The notes beneath the pieces are model-generated. The model was not told the DNA's origin. It saw only the letters and a list, made by a program, of their open reading frames with translations, and did no database searches. The position numbers were made by a program, and so were the translations under genes. DNA of 64,000 nucleotides from Phormidium tanganyikae FI6-MK23 (GTDB lineage: Bacteria > Cyanobacteriota > Cyanobacteriia > Leptolyngbyales > Leptolyngbyaceae), in the NCBI GenBank assembly GCA_019359175.1, contig JAHHHU010000001.1, forward strand, positions 475,157 to 539,156. Direction: 5' to 3'. Shown piece after piece: positions 55,521 through 63,932 of the stretch. How positions within the stretch are numbered: the stretch's first letter is position 1; each line of letters opens with the position of its first letter.

Positions 55521-57449
55521 TCAGTTTTCTAAATCCCTAGCCTTATCAAATCGGTTAATCAAATCATTGATTAAGTCTGAATTAGTTGTGTATATTCCAA
55601 TCTCTCGTTCTTCACTAGGAGCACTCGATGTTAGAAAGTTGTGGCTACCAACCATAGCAAACTTTCGATCACAAACTAAATATTTTTCATGGGTTCCCAA
55701 AAGCTTCAATTGAGGACCCTTTTTTTCCAGACTGCTAAGAGCTTCTAGACTGCTAAGAGCGCTGTACTTCCAAGGTCTATCCTTTGGTTGATTCGTTAAG
55801 TTCTTTAGCTTCTCTCGATTTGCTCCAACTTTTTCTATATCACCGAGGTTGCCCCAACCAATATCGACACGTAACCCTTGATCCTTTCTGGTTAACAACA
55901 TTTCAAGTTTCGTCATTACATTGTCATTGACTCCGAAGTGACTAAGCCAAGGACAAACGAGAATAAGGCGGTCTTCACATTCTTCTAAAGCTTGTAGCAA
56001 TATCTTGCGGCTCTCATTCCTATTACAGACCAATTTGTACTCGAATTTCGGTTGGAGTTGTTGAAGCTGTTGATTAATTTCATGCACATATCGCTCAACA
56101 GATTTATCAACTTGTCCCTCAAACCTCTGTGATAACTCTTCAAGTGCTTGCTTAATCTTGTCAATCTGATCACTTTTAGTAATTAAACGAGAAACCTGAT
56201 TTTCCCATCCTTCAAGAACTTGAATGCGATCTCCCAAGCTTTGAACTTGCTTCTCAAACTGACCGATATTACGAGTGCGATCGTGCAATTCTTCATAACT
56301 TGCATCGAGATTTTCAACATCTTGCTTCACAGTTGCAAACTGCTTCTCTAGATCTAGAGAGACTTGTCTTACTGCTTCTAACGCTGAGGTGTTCTCATCC
56401 ACCCGCTCAAGTGTAGCCTCTAGGCTTTTGAACCGTTCTTCAATCGGCTCAAGCTTCTGAGTACGCTTCTGCAATTCAAGGTAATTGTTATCCAGAGTGC
56501 TGATTTGCTGATTTACGTTCTCAAATTGCTGGCTTAACTCAGCAAAAGTATTGTGGAAAGGTTGTAGGATTTGTATCTCTTCATTAAGCTGCTCAAACTT
56601 GCCGTCTAGCTTCTGAATCTCTTGTTTGATCGACTCCAGGATCTCGGTACGATCTCGTAGATCCGCGTACTCGTCATTAAGGTGTCCAGTGTCCTGCCTG
56701 ACAGACTTAATCTGATCTCCTAACGATTCTAAGCGCAACTTTATTTCTTGTACGAGTTGTACACCTAGTCGGTTGCTCAAGTTGTCTACTTGCACCGTTA
56801 ACTGTTCAATCTCGCTCTTCCAAGGAATGAAATTTGCTTGCTGCCACTCATCAAAAGTTTGGGAAGACAAAACCGATTGAAATTGCTGTTGTAACGATTC
56901 GGTTTTCGTTTTGAGCGACTGGATCAGACCGATAAACTCAGGTTGAATGAGGGGTGCGACGTGTCGCGAAACTCTTTGAACTTGCTGGTTCAGCGTCTCA
57001 ACTTTCTGCTCGATTGTCGTTGGGTCAAATGGCTTAGGTTGTCGCTCTAGTTGAAACTGTAGCTTCTCTAGAGCCTGAGAAAGCCGCTCAATATGCTCTT
57101 GAACAGTTTGACTCTTAGTTGCTTGAGCTTCAACGCCACGATTCAACGCTGTTTTTACCTTTTCTAATTCATTGCTAGTGAATTTTTTGAACTCTACTGT
57201 CTGAGTTTGTTCCTCAGATATGGATTTGAGCGTAGATGAGATCGTGCCCAGTTGCTCGAAGGCGGGTTGCACAGCATTCTGAATCGCTGCGTTCGTAAAG
57301 TACTCTAAATGCCGACGATTCTTCAGATTTAACCAAATGAACACGGAGAGGAAGGGCGCAGCAGCAATTTGACGGTACACCAGTGCTAGAACCAACCCTA
57401 CAAGCGAACTATACTCTGCTATTTCAGTCCAACGCTGCTTTGACTTCAT
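55521..57449 (-). CDS. Membrane-anchored coiled-coil protein with PLD-type nuclease domain
   Basis: 642 aa. Residues about 14-42 form hydrophobic segments (SSLVGLVLALVYRQIAAAPF), probably one or two membrane passes. About 45-445 is a long coiled coil with repeated LEQLxxRxQ-type heptads resembling SMC arms. The last 170 residues hold a single PLD-like domain: ILVCPWLSHFGVN, then THEKYLVCDRKFAM (H587, K589, D594) and VGSHN (S602, N604). Single-HKD proteins dimerise to make one active site. No known family matches by memory. It is divergent from the HNH operon and may be a membrane-linked nuclease sensing foreign DNA or damage; this role is inference. Confidence 0.75.
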   Translation of the reverse strand: MKSKQRWTEIAEYSSLVGLVLALVYRQIAAAPFLSVFIWLNLKNRRHLEYFTNAAIQNAVQPAFEQLGTISSTLKSISEEQTQTVEFKKFTSNELEKVKTALNRGVEAQATKSQTVQEHIERLSQALEKLQFQLERQPKPFDPTTIEQKVETLNQQVQRVSRHVAPLIQPEFIGLIQSLKTKTESLQQQFQSVLSSQTFDEWQQANFIPWKSEIEQLTVQVDNLSNRLGVQLVQEIKLRLESLGDQIKSVRQDTGHLNDEYADLRDRTEILESIKQEIQKLDGKFEQLNEEIQILQPFHNTFAELSQQFENVNQQISTLDNNYLELQKRTQKLEPIEERFKSLEATLERVDENTSALEAVRQVSLDLEKQFATVKQDVENLDASYEELHDRTRNIGQFEKQVQSLGDRIQVLEGWENQVSRLITKSDQIDKIKQALEELSQRFEGQVDKSVERYVHEINQQLQQLQPKFEYKLVCNRNESRKILLQALEECEDRLILVCPWLSHFGVNDNVMTKLEMLLTRKDQGLRVDIGWGNLGDIEKVGANREKLKNLTNQPKDRPWKYSALSSLEALSSLEKKGPQLKLLGTHEKYLVCDRKFAMVGSHNFLTSSAPSEEREIGIYTTNSDLINDLINRFDKARDLEN

Positions 57450-57826
57450 GATTTATCTGTAACCTGCAACCTTTTTTCTTACCCTCAATGCTCAAATTTT
57501 GAGGGTACAACTGTCCCCACATTTCACTTAATGCAATCTAGAGCCGGCATTTCAATACCGTCAACAAATAATATTTATATTTTCTTCATTTCTTCTTCAT
57601 AATTCCCGTTTTGACTAAAAAGAATCATAAGATCTACACGATTAGTGTGAAATTAGAGTGACTAGAATCTATGAAAGAAGCTCTTTTAACTCAATACTGG
57701 ATAGTTCATTTGATCGTCTGAGAAGTAGATAATTTCTTGATGCAGTTTAACGAGTTTGGGCATTCTGAATTTGTACTATCTTGGCTATATTTCGCATAGC
57801 AACAGGAGCTAAATCGACAGTATCTT
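57450..57826. other. Divergent promoter region of the PLD and HNH transcripts
   Basis: 377 bp between the two start codons, AT-rich, no gene. A near-palindrome TACCCTCA (57480) ... TGAGGGTA (57500-57507) lies 30 bp upstream of the PLD start and might be an operator. TAAAAAGAATCATAAGATC near 57617 is a typical AT-rich promoter area. Confidence 0.45.
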
Positions 57827-58258
57827 ATGGTTACTAAAAAACGGGCGATTGATTTTGCGGTCAAACTTGGATGGACACAAGAAGACGCGAAAAGAGCTTA
57901 TGAATCGATTGGGGTTAATCTCGATTTAGTTGCAGATGATGACGAATTTACCCTGGCTTTGGCTTTAGCTGACTATGCAGGTGAGGTACTCTACGATCGC
58001 CAACGGAAACAAGCTGCTCAGAAAGCGCAAGTCACTAAAAAGACGAATGAAATTGAAAGAATAAAGACTGCTCACGCTGCAAAAATTGAACAGTATAAGA
58101 AAGATCGGGAGCTTGAACACAGCAAATTTGTTGGAGTCATCAGTTATCTTTACAAATTTGCTCGAAAAATTGGAATAAGAGATCCTTGGATTGAAGCACT
58201 GCTAGCTTCATACAGTGACTATTTACAGGACGAGAACGATTCATCAAAAGCTGAATAA
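57827..58258 (+). CDS. Hypothetical protein, first gene of the HNH operon
   Basis: 143 aa. The N-terminus (KKRAIDFAVKLGWTQEDAKRAYES) looks like a helical DNA-binding or UBA-like module. The middle is acidic; the C-terminal half is a coiled coil (AQVTKKTNEIERIKTAHAAKIEQYKKD) with a conserved-looking RDPWIEALLASYSDYL end. No family recognised. It begins the operon with the next two genes at 20- and -4-bp spacings. The protein-protein role is inference. Confidence 0.65.
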   Translation: MVTKKRAIDFAVKLGWTQEDAKRAYESIGVNLDLVADDDEFTLALALADYAGEVLYDRQRKQAAQKAQVTKKTNEIERIKTAHAAKIEQYKKDRELEHSKFVGVISYLYKFARKIGIRDPWIEALLASYSDYLQDENDSSKAE

Positions 58259-58278
58259 ATTCATTTATCAAACTCACG

Positions 58279-58689
58279 ATGTCAGAAGATTCTTCAGAAA
58301 TTAAGACCGTAACGCGAAAACAGCTTCGCGGACTCGGTTTATCCCTCTACCATGCGGCTGCAATTACGAAGGTATTAAAACCCTTTAGTCAGAAAAGCTC
58401 TACCTATTTCTATTCCATACCTGAAGTTGTCGGTTCGCTGCGTCAGTATCTGCAACGACCAAGAATTAAGCCTGCAACTCGCGAAACTCTCAAGGCAGCT
58501 TTAGACATCTTGTTGGATTTAATCGGGAATATTGTTCCTGTCGCCTTCGGCACTTCGACTGATCCTGAACTGAGTCGATTGACACGAGAGCTTATGTCTA
58601 CAATTTCAAAAACGAATTCCTCCTTAGCTGCCCTAAAAGTAGACGCTGAAAATAAAGCAACGGCTCGTACCAAGCGTGAGACAACATGA
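58279..58689 (+). CDS. Hypothetical protein, second gene of the HNH operon
   Basis: 136 aa, mainly helical: VTRKQLRGLGLSLYHAAAITKVL resembles a winged helix-like DNA reader, followed by LRQYLQRPRIKPATRETLKAAL and a serine-rich helix. No catalytic motif. It overlaps the HNH start by ATGA (58686-58689), so the two are translationally coupled. Unknown family. Confidence 0.65.
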   Translation: MSEDSSEIKTVTRKQLRGLGLSLYHAAAITKVLKPFSQKSSTYFYSIPEVVGSLRQYLQRPRIKPATRETLKAALDILLDLIGNIVPVAFGTSTDPELSRLTRELMSTISKTNSSLAALKVDAENKATARTKRETT

Positions 58690-59054
58690 GCATTCCTCCT
58701 CCGTTTCCCGATTTCCCTGATTTGGCACGTAGCTTGATGTTGCTCAAAAATAAGCTGGATCAGCAAGTCAAAGATTTTGAGAAAGATGCACAAGAAATCA
58801 GGCAGTATTACTCACCTCGTGCCAAATTTGAGCGTTGGAAAGTAACAGAAGACGGAAAACTATGGAAAGAGAAGCAACACAAGCGTCAAGAAGGCTGCTG
58901 CGATGAGTGCAAAATTAGGATTGAAATTAAAGGTTCTCACATTGATCACATTCAGCCTCTTTCCAAGTTCCCAGAATTAGCGATCGACGTGAAAAATTTA
59001 CGCTTACTCTGTCCTGATTGCAACATTAGGAAAAGTAATAAATATCTGCCATAG
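58686..59054 (+). CDS. HNH endonuclease, third gene of the operon
   Basis: 122 aa. C-terminal HNH fold with zinc pairs CDEC and CPDC: GSHIDHIQPLSKFPELAIDVKNLRLLCPDCNIRK, with the catalytic D-H pair in IDHI and N in KNL. The N-terminal 60 residues (LARSLMLLKNKLDQQVKDFEKDAQEI) are a coiled-coil region that may dock on the partner proteins. Cuts DNA in many phage and defence contexts. Its role here is unknown. Confidence 0.88.
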   Translation: MSIPPPFPDFPDLARSLMLLKNKLDQQVKDFEKDAQEIRQYYSPRAKFERWKVTEDGKLWKEKQHKRQEGCCDECKIRIEIKGSHIDHIQPLSKFPELAIDVKNLRLLCPDCNIRKSNKYLP

Positions 59055-59095
59055 GATGAGGATCGCGTATTCTACCACTTCAGCGAGAAATACTG

Positions 59096-59323
59096 TCAAA
59101 CTTGAGAATCGCCCTGTCTTGAACAAGCGCTACCGTAGACAATCTCACGCCGGCCATCCGAGTAGAAGTTAGCGCACCAAACGCCGTCATTCTGCCAGAC
59201 TTTTACATCATGCGAGAACCACGCGATCGCAAAACTCAAAGGTATTGCACCAATGACAGACAGAAGCAGCATCGAAGGAATTTGCTTGCGACGAATCACC
59301 CATTGAGACTTAAGCGAGGGCAT
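59096..59323 (-). CDS. Small membrane protein
   Basis: 75 aa with one strong hydrophobic helix (IPSMLLLSVIGAIPLSFAIAWF) and a C-terminal extracytoplasmic part with two cysteines (VWCANFYSDGRREIVYGSAC). Function unknown. Convergent to the HNH operon. Confidence 0.6.
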   Translation of the reverse strand: MPSLKSQWVIRRKQIPSMLLLSVIGAIPLSFAIAWFSHDVKVWQNDGVWCANFYSDGRREIVYGSACSRQGDSQV

Positions 59324-59370
59324 AAGAGGGAATCTGAAGGATCAGCGTTAGAGTTCCCTCTTATCAGAGC

Positions 59371-59763
59371 CTATGAACTGCGTTTTTCTCCCAAACAGCA
59401 AAGTATAATCCCAGCAACAAAAATTATCCCACCTAGTTGAATATTGTTGTTTTGTTTCTGCATCAAACCGATGTTGTGAACAGAGCCATATTTTGTAGAA
59501 ACTGTTGTATCCATGTGAAAAGCACTCACAGTAACGAGCGCACCAAATATCACTAAAACTACACCCCAAGTTTTTTTCTTCGTATTCGGTTTGACTGTCT
59601 GTTCTTGTTCGATAAAAGGTTTGCATTTATCAACGTTCAAGTTCAAAACCTCTTGCGAGTCCGTAAGGAAAACACGAATCACATTTTTGCTTTGATGAAA
59701 TTCTTTTATCCGTGCTGGGCTGATTTGCAGAGCTTTTGCAATAACATCTTTTGTAACGGTCAT
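59371..59763 (-). CDS. Membrane protein with two helices
   Basis: 130 aa from ATG 59763 (MTVTKDVIAKALQISPARI). An N-terminal helix-turn-helix-like portion (AKALQISPARIKEFHQSKNVIRVFL) precedes two membrane helices, WGVVLVIFGALVTVSAFH and IQLGGIIFVAGIILCCLG. The combination suggests a membrane-bound regulator, but no family is recognised. Confidence 0.55.
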   Translation of the reverse strand: MTVTKDVIAKALQISPARIKEFHQSKNVIRVFLTDSQEVLNLNVDKCKPFIEQEQTVKPNTKKKTWGVVLVIFGALVTVSAFHMDTTVSTKYGSVHNIGLMQKQNNNIQLGGIIFVAGIILCCLGEKRSS

Positions 59764-59867
59764 AGGTCTTCTATGTGGGAATTGTGATAAAAATAACAAC
59801 CGTTTTTAGAAACCTCAACGCTTTTATTGAAAGATTCAAACTTGCTTTATCTTTACTTCAGTCATCC

Positions 59868-60080
59868 TCAGAGTTCATAGTCCAAATCCCATTGCAGAAA
59901 ATCTTGCTCAGTGCGATCAACATTGGGATGAGATGACAGTGCATACTCATTCGCTAATCTTTTGATTTCTTCCAATGTCTTGCAATCTAGATTCGGAATA
60001 ATGCGACTCCATTCGGCAAGCATTTGATCGTGATATTGTTCCAAATTCTTTCTAGTTTCGACTCGTTCTTTCAGATTCAT
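59868..60080 (-). CDS. Hypothetical protein coupled to the HicA-like gene
   Basis: 70 aa from ATG 60080 (MNLKERVETRKNLEQYHDQML), helical and acidic at the end (EQDFLQWDLDYEL). GGAGG at the end of the upstream HicA-like gene provides the Shine-Dalgarno. By position it may be the antitoxin to the preceding HicA-like protein, though it does not look like HicB. Confidence 0.6.
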   Translation of the reverse strand: MNLKERVETRKNLEQYHDQMLAEWSRIIPNLDCKTLEEIKRLANEYALSSHPNVDRTEQDFLQWDLDYEL

Positions 60081-60087
60081 GTGTCTT

Positions 60088-60261
60088 CTAGCCTCCAAAT
60101 AATTTTGCTTGCAATGGGCGAGAAATGCGATCGTTCATCGCTGCAAGGGATATCGAAATCGTCCCCCGTTCTGGATGCTGCCATAGCTGATGTGAGCCTT
60201 TGCCGTGGCGTTTGAATGCCCATCCTTTAGCCTGTAATTTCTGTTTGAAATTGGCGCACAT
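60088..60261 (-). CDS. HicA-like small toxin (57 aa)
   Basis: Starts ATG 60261: MCANFKQKLQAKGWAFKRHG, then KGSHQLWQHPERGTISISL and ends QAKLFGG. The pattern basic helix, GxFxRxxGSH, followed by a beta hairpin is the HicA double-stranded RNA-binding toxin, in a very short version. The 70-aa gene follows after seven bases. No HicB is visible nearby. Assignment is by pattern. Confidence 0.7.
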   Translation of the reverse strand: MCANFKQKLQAKGWAFKRHGKGSHQLWQHPERGTISISLAAMNDRISRPLQAKLFGG

Positions 60262-60313
60262 TTCTAGTTTCCCCTAATAGTTTGATGTGTGATTTGTGGA
60301 TAGGTGTAATTTT

Positions 60314-60462
60314 AGGGACGGGTTAGGGACAAATTCAGGGACAGGGTTAGGGACAAATCTAGGGACGGGCGTTAGGGACGCTAGGGACGCTATCCCTACG
60401 TTGTCCCTAGCCGTTATCCCTGCTCTGTCCCTAATCCCTGTCCCTAGTCCCTAAACGTCCCT
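60314..60462. repeat. Iteron array of AGGGAC motifs in opposed orientation
   Basis: Seven AGGGAC copies run forward at about 60314, 60324, 60337, 60348, 60361, 60373 and 60382, spacing 9-13 bp. From 60392 the complementary word GTCCCT occurs at least five times to 60461, with ATCCCT variants between. The last copies lie inside the end of the TraD-like gene. Another AGGGAC sits at 61969, in that gene's leader. Such arrays are typical of replication origins, oriT regions and partition sites. Confidence 0.8.
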
Positions 60463-61965
60463 AACAAGCCAGTTCGTATTAGTTAATGGCTCGATTAGGC
60501 GTTGCAGAATTGCCATTTGGATGAACGGGTCAATCGTTTCTCGATTGCGTTTTACGTTGGCACGTTTAGCCCAGTTGTCCTTAATCTGCTCGAAACTAAT
60601 TTCCTGCCCTTTACGATCGCGTAACCACAGAACGAAAGACTTCAATTCTGATTGAGATTCATGGGTAAGCAATGCTGCAAACTGCTCGAAGAGATCGAGC
60701 GATTGTGGTTCTACTTGCGCGGTAGGTACTGTCAATTTTGCCACTTCAGTTTTCAGTTGCTCTGCTAGTAGATCGCCTTCCGATGGATTCCGACCAACCG
60801 GATTTTGCCGAATTACTTTACCGGAGTCGCGATCGTAACTCGCATGATTTTCAAGCTTGGGTGTCGGGATGAACTCACCCGCGATCGACATGACGCGCTC
60901 AACTGGCGACTTATCGATCAACTGATTGAACTCTGTCGAGGTTAGCGAGTCTGCATTACTCCGACCGTATTGGATCAACTTCTTAGCGCGTTGGTATTCA
61001 TCTTTTCTAAACAGTCCAACCGTGGTGAAGTTCTTCAGCAATTCGTCGGAACCGAAAGAATCACTTGCATTGAATGATTGAGTAATGGCTACGAGATGCA
61101 CTCCTTCCGAGTCGCCAGTGCTAATCGCGGATACTCCGAATCGTCGGAACTCTGCAAACAGTTGTGGATTGATAGACTCTTTCACCGTAAGCAGTTCATC
61201 CAGCACGATAAACAACCGCATTCCTCGCGCCACATCTGCCTGAGAAACCAAGTTACGAGCCTCTTCTAAGAACAAAGCAATCTTGCTCTGATAGGCTTCA
61301 GAACTTAGAGCGATGCCTTTGAATGAGTAATGTTTGATGCGATCGTGCTGCCAATATCCCGATTCTTTTAAGTCGCCTTTAGGGTCAAGAATCAGCGCGA
61401 TCGCATTGGGATATTGCTCCAATTTCCACCGCAGTAGGTTTGCTGCGAACGTCCCTTTCCCACTACCCTTTGAGCCTGCAATATAAAAGCTGTTATTGCG
61501 ATCGCATACCGCTTTCATCTGTTGGGTGTGGTCGATCGCTGCTTGAGTTGATGAATTCTGCCAACTGGTTACAGGTTGCGCGGGAATGTCGATCGCGCTC
61601 TGTTCGCCCAACTGCGTTACGATGCGAACTGGCTGCGACTCCTCCGGTAGCTGTGGCATCTTTGCCCAATGTTCGGGAACTGTTTCGACTTCAACGCCGT
61701 TCACTTCGTCGTAGATGTTTTTGGCGATATCCGCGCCATCCTTTCCGACCGACGTAGCCAAATCAAAGATTTTCATTCCGGCATAACCCGCAAGCGAGAT
61801 CGCAATCACGGGACTCACTGAAGCTACGCTGATTGCACCGATACCAAGCATTGCAACTTTTACCAGTGGGACAATGCCTTGATCGGGTGCTGCATCTTCT
61901 ACAATCTGAGTGTTGCCGATCGTCCAGATGATTCGATGTTCTGAGTGTTTCGCAAGCTGAGACAT
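60451..61965 (-). CDS. TraD/VirD4-like coupling ATPase
   Basis: 504 aa from ATG 61965. A membrane-spanning segment lies near 32-63 (VKVAMLGIGAISVASVSPVI). Then come Walker A GSKGSGKGT (164-172), LILDPKGDLKES (about 193) and Walker B LFIVLDELL (251-258). The P-loop plus DPKGD motif is characteristic of FtsK/TraG-like ATPases that pull DNA into a type IV secretion channel. An earlier in-frame start at 62115 would overlap the upstream gene by 77 bp and is rejected. The C-terminus ends inside the AGGGAC iterons. Confidence 0.85.
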   Translation of the reverse strand: MSQLAKHSEHRIIWTIGNTQIVEDAAPDQGIVPLVKVAMLGIGAISVASVSPVIAISLAGYAGMKIFDLATSVGKDGADIAKNIYDEVNGVEVETVPEHWAKMPQLPEESQPVRIVTQLGEQSAIDIPAQPVTSWQNSSTQAAIDHTQQMKAVCDRNNSFYIAGSKGSGKGTFAANLLRWKLEQYPNAIALILDPKGDLKESGYWQHDRIKHYSFKGIALSSEAYQSKIALFLEEARNLVSQADVARGMRLFIVLDELLTVKESINPQLFAEFRRFGVSAISTGDSEGVHLVAITQSFNASDSFGSDELLKNFTTVGLFRKDEYQRAKKLIQYGRSNADSLTSTEFNQLIDKSPVERVMSIAGEFIPTPKLENHASYDRDSGKVIRQNPVGRNPSEGDLLAEQLKTEVAKLTVPTAQVEPQSLDLFEQFAALLTHESQSELKSFVLWLRDRKGQEISFEQIKDNWAKRANVKRNRETIDPFIQMAILQRLIEPLTNTNWLVRDV

Positions 61966-62038
61966 GGGTAGGGACTCCGAGTAAGAAGGACATGGAAACA
62001 GAAGCCGATCAGAGTTGATGTCTGATCGGCTTCGCTGT

Positions 62039-62728
62039 TTATTTGATGGCTCTGAAGATGCGCCACACGGCAAGGACAAATCTGAAGATGATTTCAACCG
62101 CTGCAATACTGGCAACCATCAAGCCGAACTGCATATAGAGAATCTTGTCAGCACTCCACAATGGCACGTCTTTGAGGAATCCAGCCCATCCGCCTTGGTA
62201 CGGGGCAAAGTAAGCCAGGTTAACCGCGAGTTCAATCACATACGCGATCGCGGCATAGCGCCCGACATCCTGAAACACTGCCATCAACCATTCAGCGATT
62301 TTCTTCTGATACTTGGCAATCTGAGGATTGTCGCTATCCGGTTGCTTCTGCGCTTTGAGATACTCAACGATCGCCGCATAAATCGGGGGGACTGCCAATA
62401 GTGTTGGCGCAATCTGAATTGCATTGACGATCGCCCATAGTCCAACACCGAGCGCATTGATTAGAATCCAACGCAGAAAGGTAAACAGTAGACCAACGAC
62501 GGGTAGCGCGACCAATGCGTTGTAGAAGCGAGTCGCGATGATTTCCTTGCCGATTTCGTGACCCACTTCTACCCACGGTGTAGCGCTGAAGAAGACCAGC
62601 ACACCCGCAATGATGTAGAACGTGAACTCCGCAACCTTGAGCAATGTTCTCCGATTGCGACTGGGAGCCGCAGATCTGTAGCCCTGGCTTGAACCTTGAG
62701 ATTGATTCGACTGTGTGTTTGTTCTCAC
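62039..62728 (-). CDS. Polytopic membrane protein of the conjugation module
   Basis: 229 aa with a polar N-terminus (MRTNTQSNQSQGSSQGY) and about five hydrophobic segments (AEFTFYIIAGVLVFFSATPW, LVALPVVGLLFTFLRWIL, GLWAIVNAIQIAPTLLAVPPI, AIAYVIELAVNLAYF, FGLMVASIAAVEIIFRFVL). TrbL/VirB6-like in size and layout, though no signature motif is certain. Its start overlaps the previous gene by ATGA. Confidence 0.7.
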   Translation of the reverse strand: MRTNTQSNQSQGSSQGYRSAAPSRNRRTLLKVAEFTFYIIAGVLVFFSATPWVEVGHEIGKEIIATRFYNALVALPVVGLLFTFLRWILINALGVGLWAIVNAIQIAPTLLAVPPIYAAIVEYLKAQKQPDSDNPQIAKYQKKIAEWLMAVFQDVGRYAAIAYVIELAVNLAYFAPYQGGWAGFLKDVPLWSADKILYMQFGLMVASIAAVEIIFRFVLAVWRIFRAIK

Positions 62729-63219
62729 TTCAAATAGCTCCTAAATTCTTGTAATTTGCTTGGCTCAACTCGATAGATTTTGTAAATCGCGCCCTGTTCA
62801 CCCACTAGCGCCGTGTCGCCGTTCAAGTTGCAAACTGCTAATCCTTGCGGGTAGGGCTTGACTCCGTTGATCGGATAGCCACTAGGGTCAAAGCGTGGAA
62901 TCTTGGGATTGCGCGGGAATGAGTCAGGGTCAAACACTCGGAATCCTTCAAAGAATCGAATCGGCTGATTGTTGCGAGTCGATACAATCTGAGTGCATCC
63001 TGACTGAGCGCGACTCATTGCCAGTTGGGAATCAGTTTGAATCTGAGCAGTGCGAGTTTCTTCACTTGTTTGCTCTGCCTGCTTCTCAGCCTTTGCGGTC
63101 GATCGCTCGTTCACTTGCGCCTGATACTTCAGAATCTTGGAACTATCCACGATGCAGCCCAGGACGATCGCACTGGCTAAGAGAAAGCGGGTAACGGTCT
63201 TGCGAGAAACGATGTTCAT
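62725..63219 (-). CDS. Exported or anchored hypothetical protein of the conjugation module
   Basis: 164 aa from ATG 63219. Hydrophobic start VTRFLLASAIVLGCIVDSS then a coiled acidic/Gln-rich stretch and a C-terminal beta-rich domain (PYPQGLAVCNLNGDTALVGE, AIYKIYRVEPSKLQEF). Linked by ATGA overlaps on both sides. Unknown family; probably part of the pilus or channel. Confidence 0.6.
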   Translation of the reverse strand: MNIVSRKTVTRFLLASAIVLGCIVDSSKILKYQAQVNERSTAKAEKQAEQTSEETRTAQIQTDSQLAMSRAQSGCTQIVSTRNNQPIRFFEGFRVFDPDSFPRNPKIPRFDPSGYPINGVKPYPQGLAVCNLNGDTALVGEQGAIYKIYRVEPSKLQEFRSYLK

Positions 63220-63368
63220 CGCTGCAACTCCTGAATCCGAGTTTTTACAGTATCGGCAAGGCTTCCGGTTTCGACGGGGGCGAAAGTCGCTAGCAGGGTT
63301 AGACCGATCGCGCCGCCCAGTAGAACTGCAAGAAACGCTTGAACAGCCTGCGTTGTGTAGTTGCTCAT
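63216..63368 (-). CDS. Small single-pass membrane protein (50 aa)
   Basis: MSNYTTQAVQAFLAVLLGGA, then LTLLATFAPVETGSL and a charged tail ending in QELQR. Its ATG overlaps the previous stop and its own stop overlaps the next ATG (ATGA both times), which strongly supports translation. Pilin-like in size (VirB2-type?), but this is a guess. Confidence 0.7.
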   Translation of the reverse strand: MSNYTTQAVQAFLAVLLGGAIGLTLLATFAPVETGSLADTVKTRIQELQR

Positions 63369-63679
63369 TGTGCAAACACTCCATCTCGCAACTGCTCAAG
63401 CAATGCGGCAATCAGGGGAAGTGCATCATCAGGCGACATTTCTTCGATGATTACTGCCGCTCTGCTCAGTCCCTTAGAGCTAGGAAACATATTGGTATGG
63501 GCGATCGCGGGAATTGTCCAATGAGCATCTTCTGGATCGTCCATCGATAGCCAGAGAGTTAAAGCGGCAATCAATCCAAGCTTTTCATTGCTTGTGAGTT
63601 GTTCGAGCAAGTCTCCAAAGACTTGCATCAGATGATGCGATTCGGTGCATTCGGTGAAATAGCCAACGGGCTTCGTCAT
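63365..63679 (-). CDS. Hypothetical soluble protein of the conjugation module
   Basis: 104 aa, helical: TECTESHHLMQVFGDLLEQL, LIAALTLWLSMDDPEDAHW and DDALPLIAALLEQLRDGVF. No recognised domain. Stop codon overlaps the 50-aa gene's ATG. Confidence 0.65.
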   Translation of the reverse strand: MTKPVGYFTECTESHHLMQVFGDLLEQLTSNEKLGLIAALTLWLSMDDPEDAHWTIPAIAHTNMFPSSKGLSRAAVIIEEMSPDDALPLIAALLEQLRDGVFAQ

Positions 63680-63722
63680 CGTTCAATTCCTCAGAATGTT
63701 GTGATGTGCGATTGCAAAATCT

Positions 63723-63851
63723 TTAGCGCGTTCCACTGCCCCCGGTGCGGCGTGGCGGGTCGTTGGGAGATGGGTCGAAGCTGTCAGCAATCGCAGGCAG
63801 GCAAAAAAGAAGCGCTCCTAGCAGTAGAAGCGCGATCGTATTTCGGTGCAT
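63723..63851 (-). CDS. Small exported protein (42 aa)
   Basis: MHRNTIALLLLGALLFCLPA is a signal peptide or lipoprotein-like leader with a Cys at position 17. The rest (SFDPSPNDPPRRTGGSG) is proline-rich. Encoded in the gap before the previous gene on the same strand. Likely real because the leader is textbook, but small. Confidence 0.55.
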   Translation of the reverse strand: MHRNTIALLLLGALLFCLPAIADSFDPSPNDPPRRTGGSGTR

Positions 63852-63932
63852 AATTAAAGAATTCTCTGATTGCTGTTTGGGGATAAGCCGATCGCTTTGC
63901 CGTCCAAAGTTTAGCGATCGGCTTTCTGCGTT

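Noticed and set aside
60301..60460. TTAGGG-like words resembling telomere repeats
   Set aside because: The repeated core is AGGGAC with irregular spacing and a strand switch, not a telomeric hexamer tandem.
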